Of a stretch of DNA of 64,000 bases, positions 15,828-25,615 are shown piece by piece; within the stretch, counting starts at the first letter, position 1, and each line of letters starts with the position of its first letter. A program made the position numbers and the translations under genes. Below the pieces are notes generated by a model. The model searched no databases. It was given only the letters and a program-made list of their open reading frames with translations, and was not told the DNA's origin. Location of the stretch: assembly GCA_964549945.1 (NCBI GenBank), contig CAZJXD010000003.1, positions 66,709-130,708 on the forward strand. The letters run 5' to 3'. The stretch is from B25-G16 sp964549945 (GTDB lineage Bacteria; Desulfobacterota; DSM-4660; Desulfatiglandales; B25-G16).

Positions 15828-17321
15828 ATGGAAGGAGGACCGTTAATCCCTGATTCGCCAATAGAGCGGCTGAAGGTGATCTCCACGTGGGTCTCCTCTG
15901 TTCTCGATCTGGATCACCTTCTGGAACTCATCATAGATACTGCAACCTCTATGATGCAGGCCAAGGCCAGTTCTTTGCTGCTATTGGATCAGAGGAGCAA
16001 GAAACTCTATTTCAAGGTTGCTACGGGAGAGAAAAGAGAGGAAGTCAGGAAATATGAACTCGACCTGGGGCAGGGAATAGCCGGTTATGTAGCTGAAAAA
16101 GGGGAACCCCTCCTTATCCCAGACGTCAGTAAGGACCCCAGATGGTACAAGAAAATAAGCGAGTCCATAGGGTTTCAGACCCGCTCGATAGCCTGTGTGC
16201 CAATGAAGGTGGATAAAGAGATAATCGGGGTGGTTGAGATCATTGATAAAGAGGACGGAAGTCCAATTCAGGCTGAGGATATGAATATATTGACAGTCTT
16301 CGCCGATTTGGCCTCAAAGGCGATCTCCAATGCACAAAAGATAGACCAGGTTAAGAGGGAGAACAGAGATCTCAGGGAAGAGCTTGGGAACAAATACCAA
16401 ATCGTTGGCGAGAGCATGGGAATTAAGAAGGTCATATCCGATGCTTTTAAGGTGGCCAACTCGAAAACCAGCACCCTGATCCTTGGAGAGAGCGGAACGG
16501 GTAAGGAACTGCTAGCTAGGTTGATCCATCAGGCAGGTCCAAGGAGGGATAAACCTATGATTGTGATAAATTGTGCAGCGTTGCCCGAAACCCTGCTTGA
16601 AGCTGAACTGTTCGGCCATGAGAAAGGTGCCTTCACCGGGGCTATGAACAGAAAAATCGGGAAGTTCGAACTGGCTGACGGCGGAACGCTGTTCCTGGAT
16701 GAAATTGGAGAAATGACCCCAGGGATGCAGGCAAAACTGCTCCGTGTGTTACAGGAGGGATTGTTTTACCGGGTCGGCGGCAATGTTCCCATATCGGTGG
16801 ATGTCAGGGTCATTTCAGCTACAAACAGAGACATTTCCCAGGAAATAGTTGAGGGGAGATTTCGAGAAGATCTATACTACCGTCTAAATGTAGTTCAGAT
16901 CCATATGCCCGCCCTAAGGGAAATGAAGGAAGACATACCCCTCCTCACTGATCATTTTTTAAATATCTTCAAGCGAGAACGGAGGCTCCCCAATCTAATG
17001 ATCTCTGAAAAGTCCATGGAGAAGATGCTCGAATACGACTGGCCCGGGAACGTAAGGGAACTCAGCAATGCACTGGAGCGTGCCGTGGTCATGGGTAATG
17101 GTCATGAAATCTTGCCCGAGGACTTGCCCATTCATAGCCTAAAAACGAGCTATCCGGGTATGGAGGTGGGATTAACCCTCAAAGAGGCCGTGGACAAGTT
17201 CAAGAAAGAATTCATCGCCTTAAACCTGAGACATACAGGGGACAATAGAAGTAAGGCATCAAAAATAATGGATATTCAGAGGACGTACCTATCCAGGCTG
17301 ATAGCTAAATATCATCTCTAA
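15828..17321 (+). CDS. Sigma-54-dependent transcriptional activator with N-terminal GAF domain
   Basis: 497 residues. GAF sensor about 20-175; AAA+ domain about 190-420 with Walker A GESGTGKELLA, the sigma-54 contact loop GAFTGA, Walker B GGTLFLDEIGEM, and the arginine region FREDLYYRLNV; and a Fis-type helix-turn-helix at the end (SKASKIMDIQRTYLSRLIAKY). NtrC-family activator without a receiver domain, so it senses a small ligand or redox signal through GAF. GGAGAAAG precedes the ATG. Its targets may include the sigma-54-like site at 7167. Confidence 0.93.
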   Translation: MEGGPLIPDSPIERLKVISTWVSSVLDLDHLLELIIDTATSMMQAKASSLLLLDQRSKKLYFKVATGEKREEVRKYELDLGQGIAGYVAEKGEPLLIPDVSKDPRWYKKISESIGFQTRSIACVPMKVDKEIIGVVEIIDKEDGSPIQAEDMNILTVFADLASKAISNAQKIDQVKRENRDLREELGNKYQIVGESMGIKKVISDAFKVANSKTSTLILGESGTGKELLARLIHQAGPRRDKPMIVINCAALPETLLEAELFGHEKGAFTGAMNRKIGKFELADGGTLFLDEIGEMTPGMQAKLLRVLQEGLFYRVGGNVPISVDVRVISATNRDISQEIVEGRFREDLYYRLNVVQIHMPALREMKEDIPLLTDHFLNIFKRERRLPNLMISEKSMEKMLEYDWPGNVRELSNALERAVVMGNGHEILPEDLPIHSLKTSYPGMEVGLTLKEAVDKFKKEFIALNLRHTGDNRSKASKIMDIQRTYLSRLIAKYHL

Positions 17322-17550
17322 AAAGAGTATAAAATATTAGACAGTAGATGCAAAAAAGTTTACAGGGAGGCGTGCCTCTAACAGGGTACGGCCCTCATTC
17401 AGCAGCCCACCTATGGAAACCGGAAACCCCATTATTCGCCTTTATCCGCGAGATTTAACCCAGTTATCGGGAAGCTTGTTCAAAATACTCTATCAATAAT
17501 TACCAGAGAACCTCGAGCGCAAGCCCGGGATGAATGCATTAATGAACACC

Positions 17551-17782
17551 ACCTTGATGTCTTTTCTTCCGTTCCAAGGCTCTCCCGCGATTCGGGATCT
17601 TTTCAGCGACCTATCTGGGTCCCGCCAAGCAAGCGGGGCTTCGCATTCCCCGATAGATCGGGGGCTGCGTTTTCCCTCTCTGATAAGTCTTTAAAAGAAC
17701 GAAGACCTCTTACAAGCCCTGTTGAATAGGGTTCCCGCTGGGGAATTCAACAGGGCGAGTCACTTAAAAAAGACATCAAGGT
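17551..17782. repeat. Nested palindromic intergenic element with 15-bp inverted ends
   Basis: The 566-base gap 17322-17887 holds a block bounded by perfect inverted repeats: ACCTTGATGTCTTTT at 17551-17565 and AAAAGACATCAAGGT at 17768-17782. Inside are further palindromes, including CCCCGAT-AG-ATCGGGG near 17660 and a 12-bp inverted repeat at 17716-17756. It could be a miniature non-autonomous element or a species repeat. No coding frame of note. Confidence 0.55.
17716..17756. repeat. 12-bp perfect inverted repeat (strong hairpin)
   Basis: GCCCTGTTGAAT at 17716-17727 and ATTCAACAGGGC at 17745-17756 with a 17-base loop. It sits inside the larger palindromic block and has no T-run on either side, so it is not a clear terminator. 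Confidence 0.75.
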
Positions 17783-17887
17783 TTGCGCTTGGCTCAAAGT
17801 GCCACGGGCATAAACGTGTGGGTATCTATTTTGGCACTAATCTTGCTTTTTTAGGAGACGGGCCAATAGCCTGAGAGGGGTGAGAGC

Positions 17888-18244
17888 ATGAATGAATACG
17901 CCGTGTACAACAAGGCAGCTGAGAGTAACTTTAAGCCCGGGAAACAGGCGGAACAATACTATAGTGTTGAATTCTCAATAAATGGAAGTCCTTTCGTGTA
18001 TCAGTTCAAAATCTGGGACATAACTTTGAAGGAAAAATGTGTCCTGGTAAGGGAGGATTCCGATTTTCTAAATCACTTAAAGGCTGGTGACATATTGGAT
18101 CTGAAATATTACTCCGCCGATGTATCGCACCCTATCGAATACTTGAAAACAGAAATCAAGCATATCGGCAAGGACAATCGAGGGCGATTTAAAGGGCTCT
18201 ATCTGGTTAGGCTGTCAATAGTAGAGAACGCAAATCCTAATTAA
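17888..18244 (+). CDS. Small PilZ-like protein
   Basis: 118 residues with the strand layout of a PilZ barrel (YQFKIWDITLKEKCVLV, AGDILDLKYY, LYLVRLSIV), similar in plan to the protein at 8444-8794. It lacks the RxxxR and D/NxSxxG c-di-GMP motifs, so it may be a non-binding PilZ-like domain. GAGAGGGGTGAGAGC lies ahead of the ATG. Family call is by resemblance only. Confidence 0.5.
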   Translation: MNEYAVYNKAAESNFKPGKQAEQYYSVEFSINGSPFVYQFKIWDITLKEKCVLVREDSDFLNHLKAGDILDLKYYSADVSHPIEYLKTEIKHIGKDNRGRFKGLYLVRLSIVENANPN

Positions 18245-18623
18245 TCAGGATCGCCATCATGGTATTGTCCGTCTATCTCTGGAAGATGGCTTCAGGGCTT
18301 TTTTCCTCCAGTTGTCATTGAGGATTTCAAAGATGTCACATATTATGGGATTCGCAGTTGGTTCATCGGGGCGGAAGTTGTTCAAGGGCCTTGTCCGATG
18401 AAGAACTTCTCAGAAGGTCCTCCTCGAGATATCGATTGTTCTAATAGATTTCCATAGCCCGTTGCCACATTCACTCTAGTTCGGATGGTCGAAGAGAGGC
18501 TTATCTCCGCATGTGGCAGCCGCTTTCCCCGTACAACCCATTCGCTTACCACTACCTAAAACGTCTAATGCATTTGTTTCGTGAATAGAGATTGACCTTA
18601 TTGGCCTAAGGCATAACTAATCA
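18245..18623. other. Intergenic region, no gene seen
   Basis: 379 bases between the PilZ-like gene and the propeller gene. No ORF, hairpin terminator or promoter stands out. Confidence 0.3.
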
Positions 18624-19856
18624 ATGTCACGTACCATGGAGTTCATGGCAATGCGATCATGTATTCTATATAAAAAGGCAGAGATCGAAAAATGTGCACA
18701 GAGACGAGATGATGGGTATTGGAGATGTGATGAGTGGGCAGAAGAGTGGTCCTTTAGATGCCCTCGCTGGCAACCCGGGGCATTCATCTGCCGCACCCTG
18801 GTATGGATTGCAGGGTTTCTCTTGAAGGTATGCTACTGGTTTGCTCATAAGGCGTGCGTGTCTTTTACATTCACGAAGGTTATTCTGTGTGCTCTGTATG
18901 TGAGCTCAATGTTGCTTCCGAGAATGTGTGGAAAGATACTCGGCTTCGATGTTCTTGTCTCTAAAAATCCCACGAGCCCCTTTGGGCCTGCCATTGCGTA
19001 TGGGAGGTACATTAACGATGAGGGTGAAGAGACAGATAGGCCACTCATTATGTGTTGGACTGAGACAGCAGATCCCTTGACAGGCTCTTCCGGACTAAGG
19101 CTGAGGTATGAACAACTACGACACTATTCATCTCCTTTCCATACAGTACTCCCCCAGTTTACCACAAAAGTCGTTGATAGCGAGGTATCACATCGAGGAC
19201 CCGCATTGACTTTCTTCAAGAACACGTTTTTCCTGGCATATACGGGAAAGGACCGGGAGCACAGGATACATGTGATGCAATCCCCTGATGGCGGAAATAC
19301 ATGGTTAAACAAGGTGACGCTCAACGCATCCTCTCTGTCAGGGCCTGCACTGTCGGTGTTCAACAAGCGTATCTACCTCGCCTGGAAAAGCAAGCCACGA
19401 GAGGGCTCATACCTGAATATTATGTCAAGCGTCGACGGCATAACGTGGGAGAATGAGGCGAGAGTGGTGGGGAGGGCACATTCAGGCCCTGCACTGGCAA
19501 CGTTGAATACCATGCTCTTTATTGCCTGGAATGGCCTCGATGACTATAGGCTCAATCTTAAAAGCAGCCAGGATGGTATTTCCTTCGAGAATCCGGTCAC
19601 GTTACAGGCGACAACCGACGCCAGGCCTGGGCTGAGCGCTTACGGGAGCCACCTCTATTTGGCCTGGAAGGAGAGAGGTCGTGATGGCGAAATAAAACTG
19701 ATGCGCAGCATGCATGGAACTCATTGGGAAATGGTCTCAGTGAAGCTTCTCCCAGACAGGCCTTTGAATACCGGCTTACCAGCCTTGGCCTCTGCAAGTG
19801 AGGGCTTGATCATCGGTTGGGCCAATCAAAGGCTCCATATCGCAGGAAGGAAGTAG
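18624..19856 (+). CDS. Beta-propeller (Asp-box) protein with N-terminal 11-residue Cys/Trp repeat
   Basis: 410 residues in two parts. The first 100 show Cys at 13, 24, 35, 46, 56, 78 and 89, a spacing close to 11, with Trp at 38, 49, 61 and 72. The first part is charged and the later part (about 54-100) hydrophobic, so it may enter or bind the membrane. From about 185 on come at least four repeats of about 45 residues of the form GPAL...lylAWk...SxDGxxW, the sialidase-like BNR/Asp-box propeller. Enzyme activity cannot be inferred. An ATG at 18651 with GGAG 9 bases ahead is a shorter start that keeps all the Cys. Confidence 0.65.
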   Translation: MSRTMEFMAMRSCILYKKAEIEKCAQRRDDGYWRCDEWAEEWSFRCPRWQPGAFICRTLVWIAGFLLKVCYWFAHKACVSFTFTKVILCALYVSSMLLPRMCGKILGFDVLVSKNPTSPFGPAIAYGRYINDEGEETDRPLIMCWTETADPLTGSSGLRLRYEQLRHYSSPFHTVLPQFTTKVVDSEVSHRGPALTFFKNTFFLAYTGKDREHRIHVMQSPDGGNTWLNKVTLNASSLSGPALSVFNKRIYLAWKSKPREGSYLNIMSSVDGITWENEARVVGRAHSGPALATLNTMLFIAWNGLDDYRLNLKSSQDGISFENPVTLQATTDARPGLSAYGSHLYLAWKERGRDGEIKLMRSMHGTHWEMVSVKLLPDRPLNTGLPALASASEGLIIGWANQRLHIAGRK

Positions 19857-20322
19857 CCAGATCACGTCCAAGCCAGAAAAGCGGGTTTCCTCCATTATCC
19901 CTGCCATTCTCTTTATGTTTACCACCAATATGAGAGAGCCTGCCTGCCGGACTAACGAGCCTTGACGCCATTGCGTTATAGACGGCTTTTTTGGAGTGAC
20001 ACGCCCTGAACACCGTCTAATTCCTCCAATCACTATTCTCGTACAACCGCTTGCTTCAATTCAGTTTAGCTGCCCCATAGGAGTACATTTGCGACCCTCA
20101 TTGCTATCCCTCGTGAACCTATCACCAAAATCCCTGTGCAGATAAAGGAATTCCAGTACAAGCTCCATGCACTGCGAGCGAAAAACTGCTTGCAATTAGC
20201 AGTGTGACTCCCTATGCTTGGCCCTTGATGATGGCAGTAAATCTAGTGGAAAACTATTAAAATACCTGTTAGTGGCATCCATCGCGTAAGGGATGTGTCT
20301 CTATGTGAGGGGAGATTTCATT
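19857..20322. other. Intergenic region, no gene seen
   Basis: 466 bases before the UPF0182 gene. An 85-codon minus-strand frame at 19776-20033 looks like chance. GAGGGGAG at 20307-20314 is the ribosome-binding site of the next gene. Confidence 0.3.
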
Positions 20323-23181
20323 ATGAAGAAAAAGGTACTTATAGGGATTGGGATTTTGGTTTTGCTTTTGCTTTGGTTGGTGCTTTCCATCTATCCTGAT
20401 TGGTTGTGGTTCGAAAAGCTGAGGTTTTCATCTGTGTTCTGGACGATGCTTTTGAGCAAATTCGGGTTCGGCTTGGGGGTGTGGCTGGTGTTTATCCTTA
20501 TCATATCCCTCAACCTCTTCGCGGCCAATCGCCTGAGTTCGGGCATAGGTCAGAGAATGGCCTTCAGGCCCGATGGTGGGTATCTCGCACAGCTCGGCCT
20601 CTCAGGCAAAAGCACCAGCATCTTGTTCATGGCAGTTATCCTGCTTATTAGCGTGGTAATCGCCTCAAAGGGATCCTATCAATGGGATATGTTCCTGCGC
20701 TATTTGTATCAGCAACCCTTCGGGAGCACGGATCCCATTTTTCACAAGGACATCGGTTTTTACGTATTCTCCCTTCCCTTCTACCTCTTTGTCCAAAATG
20801 GGTTGCTCGTTCTCTTCGTGTTAGGGGGCTTGCTCACCATGGGGTGGTACCTCAAAGAGGGCGGACTTCAGGTAATTGGTGAGCTCACCCAGGCAGAAGG
20901 AAGGCCGGTCTCGATGCCCAAGATTACCATCGCGCTCAATGTCAAGAAACACCTCGTATTCCTGGCGGGCATCGTGGTGCTTCTCCTGGCCTGGGGTTAC
21001 CATCTCAAGGTGTACAAGCTTCTCTACTCCACCTACGGCCCTGCGTTCGGTGCAAGCTACACCGATGTCCATATCAAGGTCTTGGCCTACAGGATCTTGA
21101 TTTTCTTTTCCCTGGGCTTGGCCGCGCTCTTGTTTTATAACACCCGTCAGCCCAGCAAAAAGCTAATCTGGATGGGCGTGGGAATCTGGGTGGGAGCCGT
21201 GGTGGTATTTGCCACCATCCTGCCCATGATGGTACAACAATTCGTGGTGAAGCCCAATGAATTGGCCAAGGAATCCCCCTACATTGCCTACAATATCGAC
21301 TATACCCGTAAGGCCTATAATCTGAATAAGATAACGGAGGTGAATTTTCCGGTGAGCGACACACTCAGCGCGGAAGATATCAAAACGCACAATGTGACGA
21401 TTCAGAACATCAGGATCTGGGATGAACGCCCCTTGCTTCAAACCTACAGGCAGATTCAATCGATACGCCTCTATTACGACTTCAACAATGTCGACGTGGA
21501 CCGCTACCTCATCAATAATCAATTGCGACAAGTCACTCTGGCCGCCAGGGAGTTAGTGGTGAATCAACTCCCTGCCCAGGCGAATACATGGGTCAACAGG
21601 CATCTGATTTATACCCATGGCTACGGATTGGCCTTAAGTCCGGTAAACGAGGTCACCGCGGAAGGGCTGCCCAGGCTGTTGATCAAAGATCTCCCTCCTT
21701 CCTTTGAGGCGGACCTGAAGGTAGAGCGGCCGGAGCTATACTATGGAGAGAAAACCGATGAGTACGTGCTGATTAAGACCAGGACAGAGGAATTCGATTA
21801 CCCCAAGGGGGACAAGAACGTCTATACTATTTACAAGGGAACGGGAGGAGTCCCCATCGGATCCTTTATTCGAAGGGTGCTGTTCGCCCTTGAATTTTTA
21901 GATCCCCAGATCCTCTTTACCACGTATCTAAGCCCTGAGAGCAGAATAATGTACATCCGTCGGATTGACAGGCGGGTACGTGCAATCGCCCCGTTTCTGG
22001 ACTATGACGGAGATCCGTACCTGGTCGTCTCCGGGGGGAAGCTCTACTGGATCCAGGATGCCTACACCACCTCTCACATGTATCCCTATTCCCGCCGATC
22101 GTATAAGTACCTAAAAAACAAGAAGCTCAACTACATCAGGAATTCGGTCAAGGTAACCATCGATGCCTACAGTGGGGAGGTATGTTTCTACATGATCGAT
22201 GAGAAGGATCCCCTTGTGAAGACCTATGCACGGATATTCCCCGATCTATTTAAGCCCTTCGATGAGATGCCCGCGGGCTTGAAGAAGCACATTCGGTATC
22301 CCAAGGACCTCTTTGAAATCCAGGTAGGTACCTATAGAACCTATCACATGGAGGATGTCCAGGTCTTCTACAACCAGGAAGACCTCTGGCAGATCCCCGA
22401 TGAGATCTACGGCGATGCCCGCCAGACAATGAAGCCGTACTATATCATTATAAAACTGCCTGGAGAGGATAGGGAGGAATTTCTGCTGATGCTCCCCTTC
22501 ACCCCTTCTAAAAAGGATAATATGATCGGCTGGCTGGCGGCCAGAAGTGACCTGCCCGACTACGGAAATCTGTTAGTCTACAAGTTGCCAAAGGAAAAAC
22601 TGGTCTATGGGCCAATGCAGATTGAAGCGAGGGTGGATCAGCAAACCGAGATATCCCGCGAGCTGAGCCTCTGGGGTCAGAGAGGTTCCAGGGTGATCAG
22701 GGGCAACCTCCTCGCCATTCCCATCAGCGACTCATTTATCTATGTGGAGCCGGTTTACCTGGAGGCCAAACAGGAAGAGAGCGAGACGCCCTCCACAGCA
22801 TCGGCGCGACCCAGGGGGTTTGGGACATCCCAAAGAAGGGAAACCGGCGCTTCCTCAGGGCCGGACAAATCAAGGGCCGCTTCCCTGCCCGAATTGAAAC
22901 GGGTTATCGTCGCCTTTGGCAATCGGCTTGACATGGAGGAAGATCTTGATACGGCTTTACGCGGGGTGTTAAGGGAGAAGGTTTCCCGCAAGGAATTGGC
23001 CTCCCCTCGTATGCCGGAAACCCTGGATATCTATAACCTTGGGCCCCTGGCATTGGAGCACTATAACAAGGCCAAGGAGTACCTGCGCCAGGGCAATTGG
23101 GCTGCATACGGGAAGGAACTGGAGCAGCTGGAGGGCATACTCAAGGAGATGTCCCGGATCGCAGGGGAAAAGAAAGAGTAA
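20323..23181 (+). CDS. UPF0182 family large membrane protein
   Basis: 952 residues. The first 300 or so contain about seven membrane helices; the long remainder is a soluble, probably external domain with family signatures (NIDYTRKAYNL, RPLLQTYRQIQSIRLYYDF, YWIQDAYTTSHMYPYS). A linker rich in Ser, Pro and Arg at about 825-860 precedes a helical tail. UPF0182 is widespread in bacteria and archaea and has no known function. The ATG at 20323 follows GAGGGGAG; an upstream ATG at 20293 lacks a site. Confidence 0.93.
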   Translation: MKKKVLIGIGILVLLLLWLVLSIYPDWLWFEKLRFSSVFWTMLLSKFGFGLGVWLVFILIISLNLFAANRLSSGIGQRMAFRPDGGYLAQLGLSGKSTSILFMAVILLISVVIASKGSYQWDMFLRYLYQQPFGSTDPIFHKDIGFYVFSLPFYLFVQNGLLVLFVLGGLLTMGWYLKEGGLQVIGELTQAEGRPVSMPKITIALNVKKHLVFLAGIVVLLLAWGYHLKVYKLLYSTYGPAFGASYTDVHIKVLAYRILIFFSLGLAALLFYNTRQPSKKLIWMGVGIWVGAVVVFATILPMMVQQFVVKPNELAKESPYIAYNIDYTRKAYNLNKITEVNFPVSDTLSAEDIKTHNVTIQNIRIWDERPLLQTYRQIQSIRLYYDFNNVDVDRYLINNQLRQVTLAARELVVNQLPAQANTWVNRHLIYTHGYGLALSPVNEVTAEGLPRLLIKDLPPSFEADLKVERPELYYGEKTDEYVLIKTRTEEFDYPKGDKNVYTIYKGTGGVPIGSFIRRVLFALEFLDPQILFTTYLSPESRIMYIRRIDRRVRAIAPFLDYDGDPYLVVSGGKLYWIQDAYTTSHMYPYSRRSYKYLKNKKLNYIRNSVKVTIDAYSGEVCFYMIDEKDPLVKTYARIFPDLFKPFDEMPAGLKKHIRYPKDLFEIQVGTYRTYHMEDVQVFYNQEDLWQIPDEIYGDARQTMKPYYIIIKLPGEDREEFLLMLPFTPSKKDNMIGWLAARSDLPDYGNLLVYKLPKEKLVYGPMQIEARVDQQTEISRELSLWGQRGSRVIRGNLLAIPISDSFIYVEPVYLEAKQEESETPSTASARPRGFGTSQRRETGASSGPDKSRAASLPELKRVIVAFGNRLDMEEDLDTALRGVLREKVSRKELASPRMPETLDIYNLGPLALEHYNKAKEYLRQGNWAAYGKELEQLEGILKEMSRIAGEKKE

Positions 23182-23400
23182 ACCTCCTCGCTCAGGCTGA
23201 GTGAGGATTGCGATTCGCCCGGGAGGATCTGCAATATCCGGGGTCCCATAGTGAAGAAGCCACGCCTGACCGATCTTGAGGTTGTGTTGAGAGGCGAGAG
23301 CTTAGGCTTTTAGGCGCCTTTGAGTCGCCGAGTCCCGGGGATTACTGAGTTCCTGGATTAGTAAGGAATCATCCAGCCCGATCAACGCTCAAGGAGTACT

Positions 23401-24303
23401 TTAAGGATTGCCGGATTCGAATGCCTCCACATCCCGGGTTGTGGGGATCTTTGACTCACAGGGAACCGCCGTCTGGCAAAGGCCGCAGCCCCGTGGCTCC
23501 GGGAATCCATAGTGGGATCTCACAAACTCTGCTACCTCACCGCGCATATAGGTGGAACACTTGACCTTGTCATGCCCCTCTTCGGTAATCGCCCCTGCGG
23601 GGCAACGGGTGATACACTTTCCGCAGATCCCCTGGGTGAAGAAGATGCAGTACTCCTGGTAATTCTCGTAGGGCCGTTTGGTGGGGGGTATCTTGATTTT
23701 GGCAACCACCGATCCACAGCGTATGGCCTTACCCCTTGGGGTTATCAGGCCGTCACAGAGTCCAAAGGTCCCGAGCCCCGAGGCGTAGGCCGCGTGGCGC
23801 TCTGACCAGCTGGAGGCGAACCCGTAACGATGGGATGTCTCCCGCTTCCATAAAGGGGAGCGCATGGGCGCCACGGCCTCGATGCCTGCTCGTGTCAATA
23901 TCTCCACCACGTGGTCGCGGAGCTTTTCGTTGAACTCCTCGCCGTGGATGCGCGCCCGGACCCACCGCTCCGCGGGATAAGTGGCCTGTCTCCTGTTATC
24001 AGCCCTCGTGAGATCGGTCTGGGGGAGTATCCAGCTGATGATGGTGAGCTGATCCGGCTCAGCTGTTACCTCGGGAAATGTCGTGTGGAATATCTCGAGC
24101 GGGGTCCAGTGAAAATCCCCTATCATTGACTTGAAATCCTCATAGAGGGGATCATCGCCCCTTGAGAATCCCACGAGGGGATCTGCCCATGCCCTCTCGT
24201 TTTCCTGGTTTCTAAGCGTGTTCTCCGGGGACGTGTGGATGAAATCCTCAATGGTGGCCGTAAGCCATTTTTTGGGATTTTCTGTGACTTTTGGATTTTT
24301 CAT
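23401..24303 (-). CDS. QueG/reductive dehalogenase-like double [4Fe-4S] protein
   Basis: 300 residues from the ATG at 24303; the frame opens at 24324. The C-terminal part carries two ferredoxin-type clusters: CGKCITRCPAGAI with Cys before and after, and CGLCQTAVPCESKIP. The middle (ASGLGTFGLCDGLITPRGKAIRCGSV) matches the part shared by epoxyqueuosine reductase and reductive dehalogenases. It lacks a Tat signal and is cytoplasmic. It is probably one of the stand-alone QueG-like proteins common in anaerobes, not true QueG, because the sequence around the cobalamin pocket is divergent. Substrate unknown. Confidence 0.75.
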   Translation of the reverse strand: MKNPKVTENPKKWLTATIEDFIHTSPENTLRNQENERAWADPLVGFSRGDDPLYEDFKSMIGDFHWTPLEIFHTTFPEVTAEPDQLTIISWILPQTDLTRADNRRQATYPAERWVRARIHGEEFNEKLRDHVVEILTRAGIEAVAPMRSPLWKRETSHRYGFASSWSERHAAYASGLGTFGLCDGLITPRGKAIRCGSVVAKIKIPPTKRPYENYQEYCIFFTQGICGKCITRCPAGAITEEGHDKVKCSTYMRGEVAEFVRSHYGFPEPRGCGLCQTAVPCESKIPTTRDVEAFESGNP

Positions 24304-24646
24304 AACGATGCCTTTCTCCTTCATGAACGAACATTAACTGTATTCCCTCTTTTTCCATTTGCAGTCTATCACGATCTATTTTCCCTCTAGCGGAGATTTC
24401 TCTTTCTACGGCATGAGAGTTCGTTCCTATACAATACTTCACCTCTCATTGGAGAATCAACAAGAACCTAATTTTCGTTGAAAGCCCGTAAAATGAAAAA
24501 GGGGGATTGTTGCATTTGTTGAAAGATTGAATCCCATGGATACATTCATCAATCGCCAGGCACCTGGCTGAACGCTCCTGGGTGCCGTATGCCTCTGTCC
24601 ATGACCCGAGCTGAATCAAGGGCTGGCAAGCTATAAAGGATTGAAA
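24304..24646. other. Intergenic region, no gene seen
   Basis: 343 bases between the Fe-S gene and the end of the transporter operon. A short imperfect hairpin (GGCACC at 24559, GGTGCC at 24581) about 60-90 bases past the dppF-like stop could act as an end structure, but it lacks a T-run. Confidence 0.3.
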
Positions 24647-25615
24647 TTACATCGTTAATCGGTGGCAGAGGGCGCGGTGGGTCGGGGAAAGGAGGGTCGG
24701 TTCCGGTTCTCTCTGCTCGCAGATAGGCCCGAGCTTTTCATGACACCTGGTATGAAAGCAACAGCCCGAGGGAATCAGGAGGGGACTCGGGATATCGCCT
24801 TCCAGCAAAATGGCGTGTTCCTGTTGATGAGCCTGAGGCAACGGTACAGAAGATAAGAGGGCCTTTGTGTAGGGATGGGCCGGAGAGTCAAACAGCTCGT
24901 TCACCGTGCCCTCCTCCACAATTCTACCCAGATACATCACCGCCACCCTATCGCAAACGTAACGGATGACCGACAGGTTGTGGGAGATAAACAGGTAGGT
25001 GAGCGACATCTTATCCTGCAGCTCCTCTAAGAAGTTCAGTGTCTGGGCCTGTACGGATACGTCCAGGGCGGATGTCGGCTCATCAAGGACGAGCATCTTT
25101 GGATTCAATGCCAGGGCACGGGCGATCCCCACGCGCTGCTTTTGACCGCCGCTTAGCTCATGGGGGAAACGGTACATATGCTCCTTCTTGAGCCCTACGA
25201 TTTCCAAGAGTTCCCGAACGCGCTGCCTGAGCATGCGTCCTCTCACGTGTTCGTGGATGACCAAAGGCTCGCCGACACTCTTGATAATCGTCTTTCTCGG
25301 ATTAAGGGAGGAATGCGGGTCCTGAAAGATCATCTGCATATCGCGTCGAAGCCGTCGAAGCATTTTGTGATCGAGCTCGCAGATATTGGTGCCGTTGAAG
25401 AAAATATCTCCTGAGCTCGGATCGATCAGCCTCAGGATTGTCCTGCCCAGGGTGGTCTTGCCCGAACCCGACTCCCCCACAATGCCATAGGACTCACCCT
25501 CTTTAATGTCCAGGTTCACGCTCCTGACCGCTTGCACGGTCTCCTTGGCCCTTCGAAAGAGTCCCTGCTTGATCGGGAAGTATTTACTGAGATCTCTGAC
25601 TTCTAGGAAGTTCAT
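24647..25615 (-). CDS. Peptide-type ABC transporter ATP-binding protein (DppF/OppF)
   Basis: 322 residues. Walker A GESGSGKTTLGR, signature LSGGQKQRVGIARAL, Walker B MLVLDEPTSALD, and a C-terminal Cys cluster of the oligopeptide type (CCFHTRC ... C) usually linked to an Fe-S site. With its partner it powers uptake through the two permeases. It overlaps the DppD-type gene by 32 bases, last gene of the operon. Confidence 0.95.
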   Translation of the reverse strand: MNFLEVRDLSKYFPIKQGLFRRAKETVQAVRSVNLDIKEGESYGIVGESGSGKTTLGRTILRLIDPSSGDIFFNGTNICELDHKMLRRLRRDMQMIFQDPHSSLNPRKTIIKSVGEPLVIHEHVRGRMLRQRVRELLEIVGLKKEHMYRFPHELSGGQKQRVGIARALALNPKMLVLDEPTSALDVSVQAQTLNFLEELQDKMSLTYLFISHNLSVIRYVCDRVAVMYLGRIVEEGTVNELFDSPAHPYTKALLSSVPLPQAHQQEHAILLEGDIPSPLLIPSGCCFHTRCHEKLGPICEQREPEPTLLSPTHRALCHRLTM

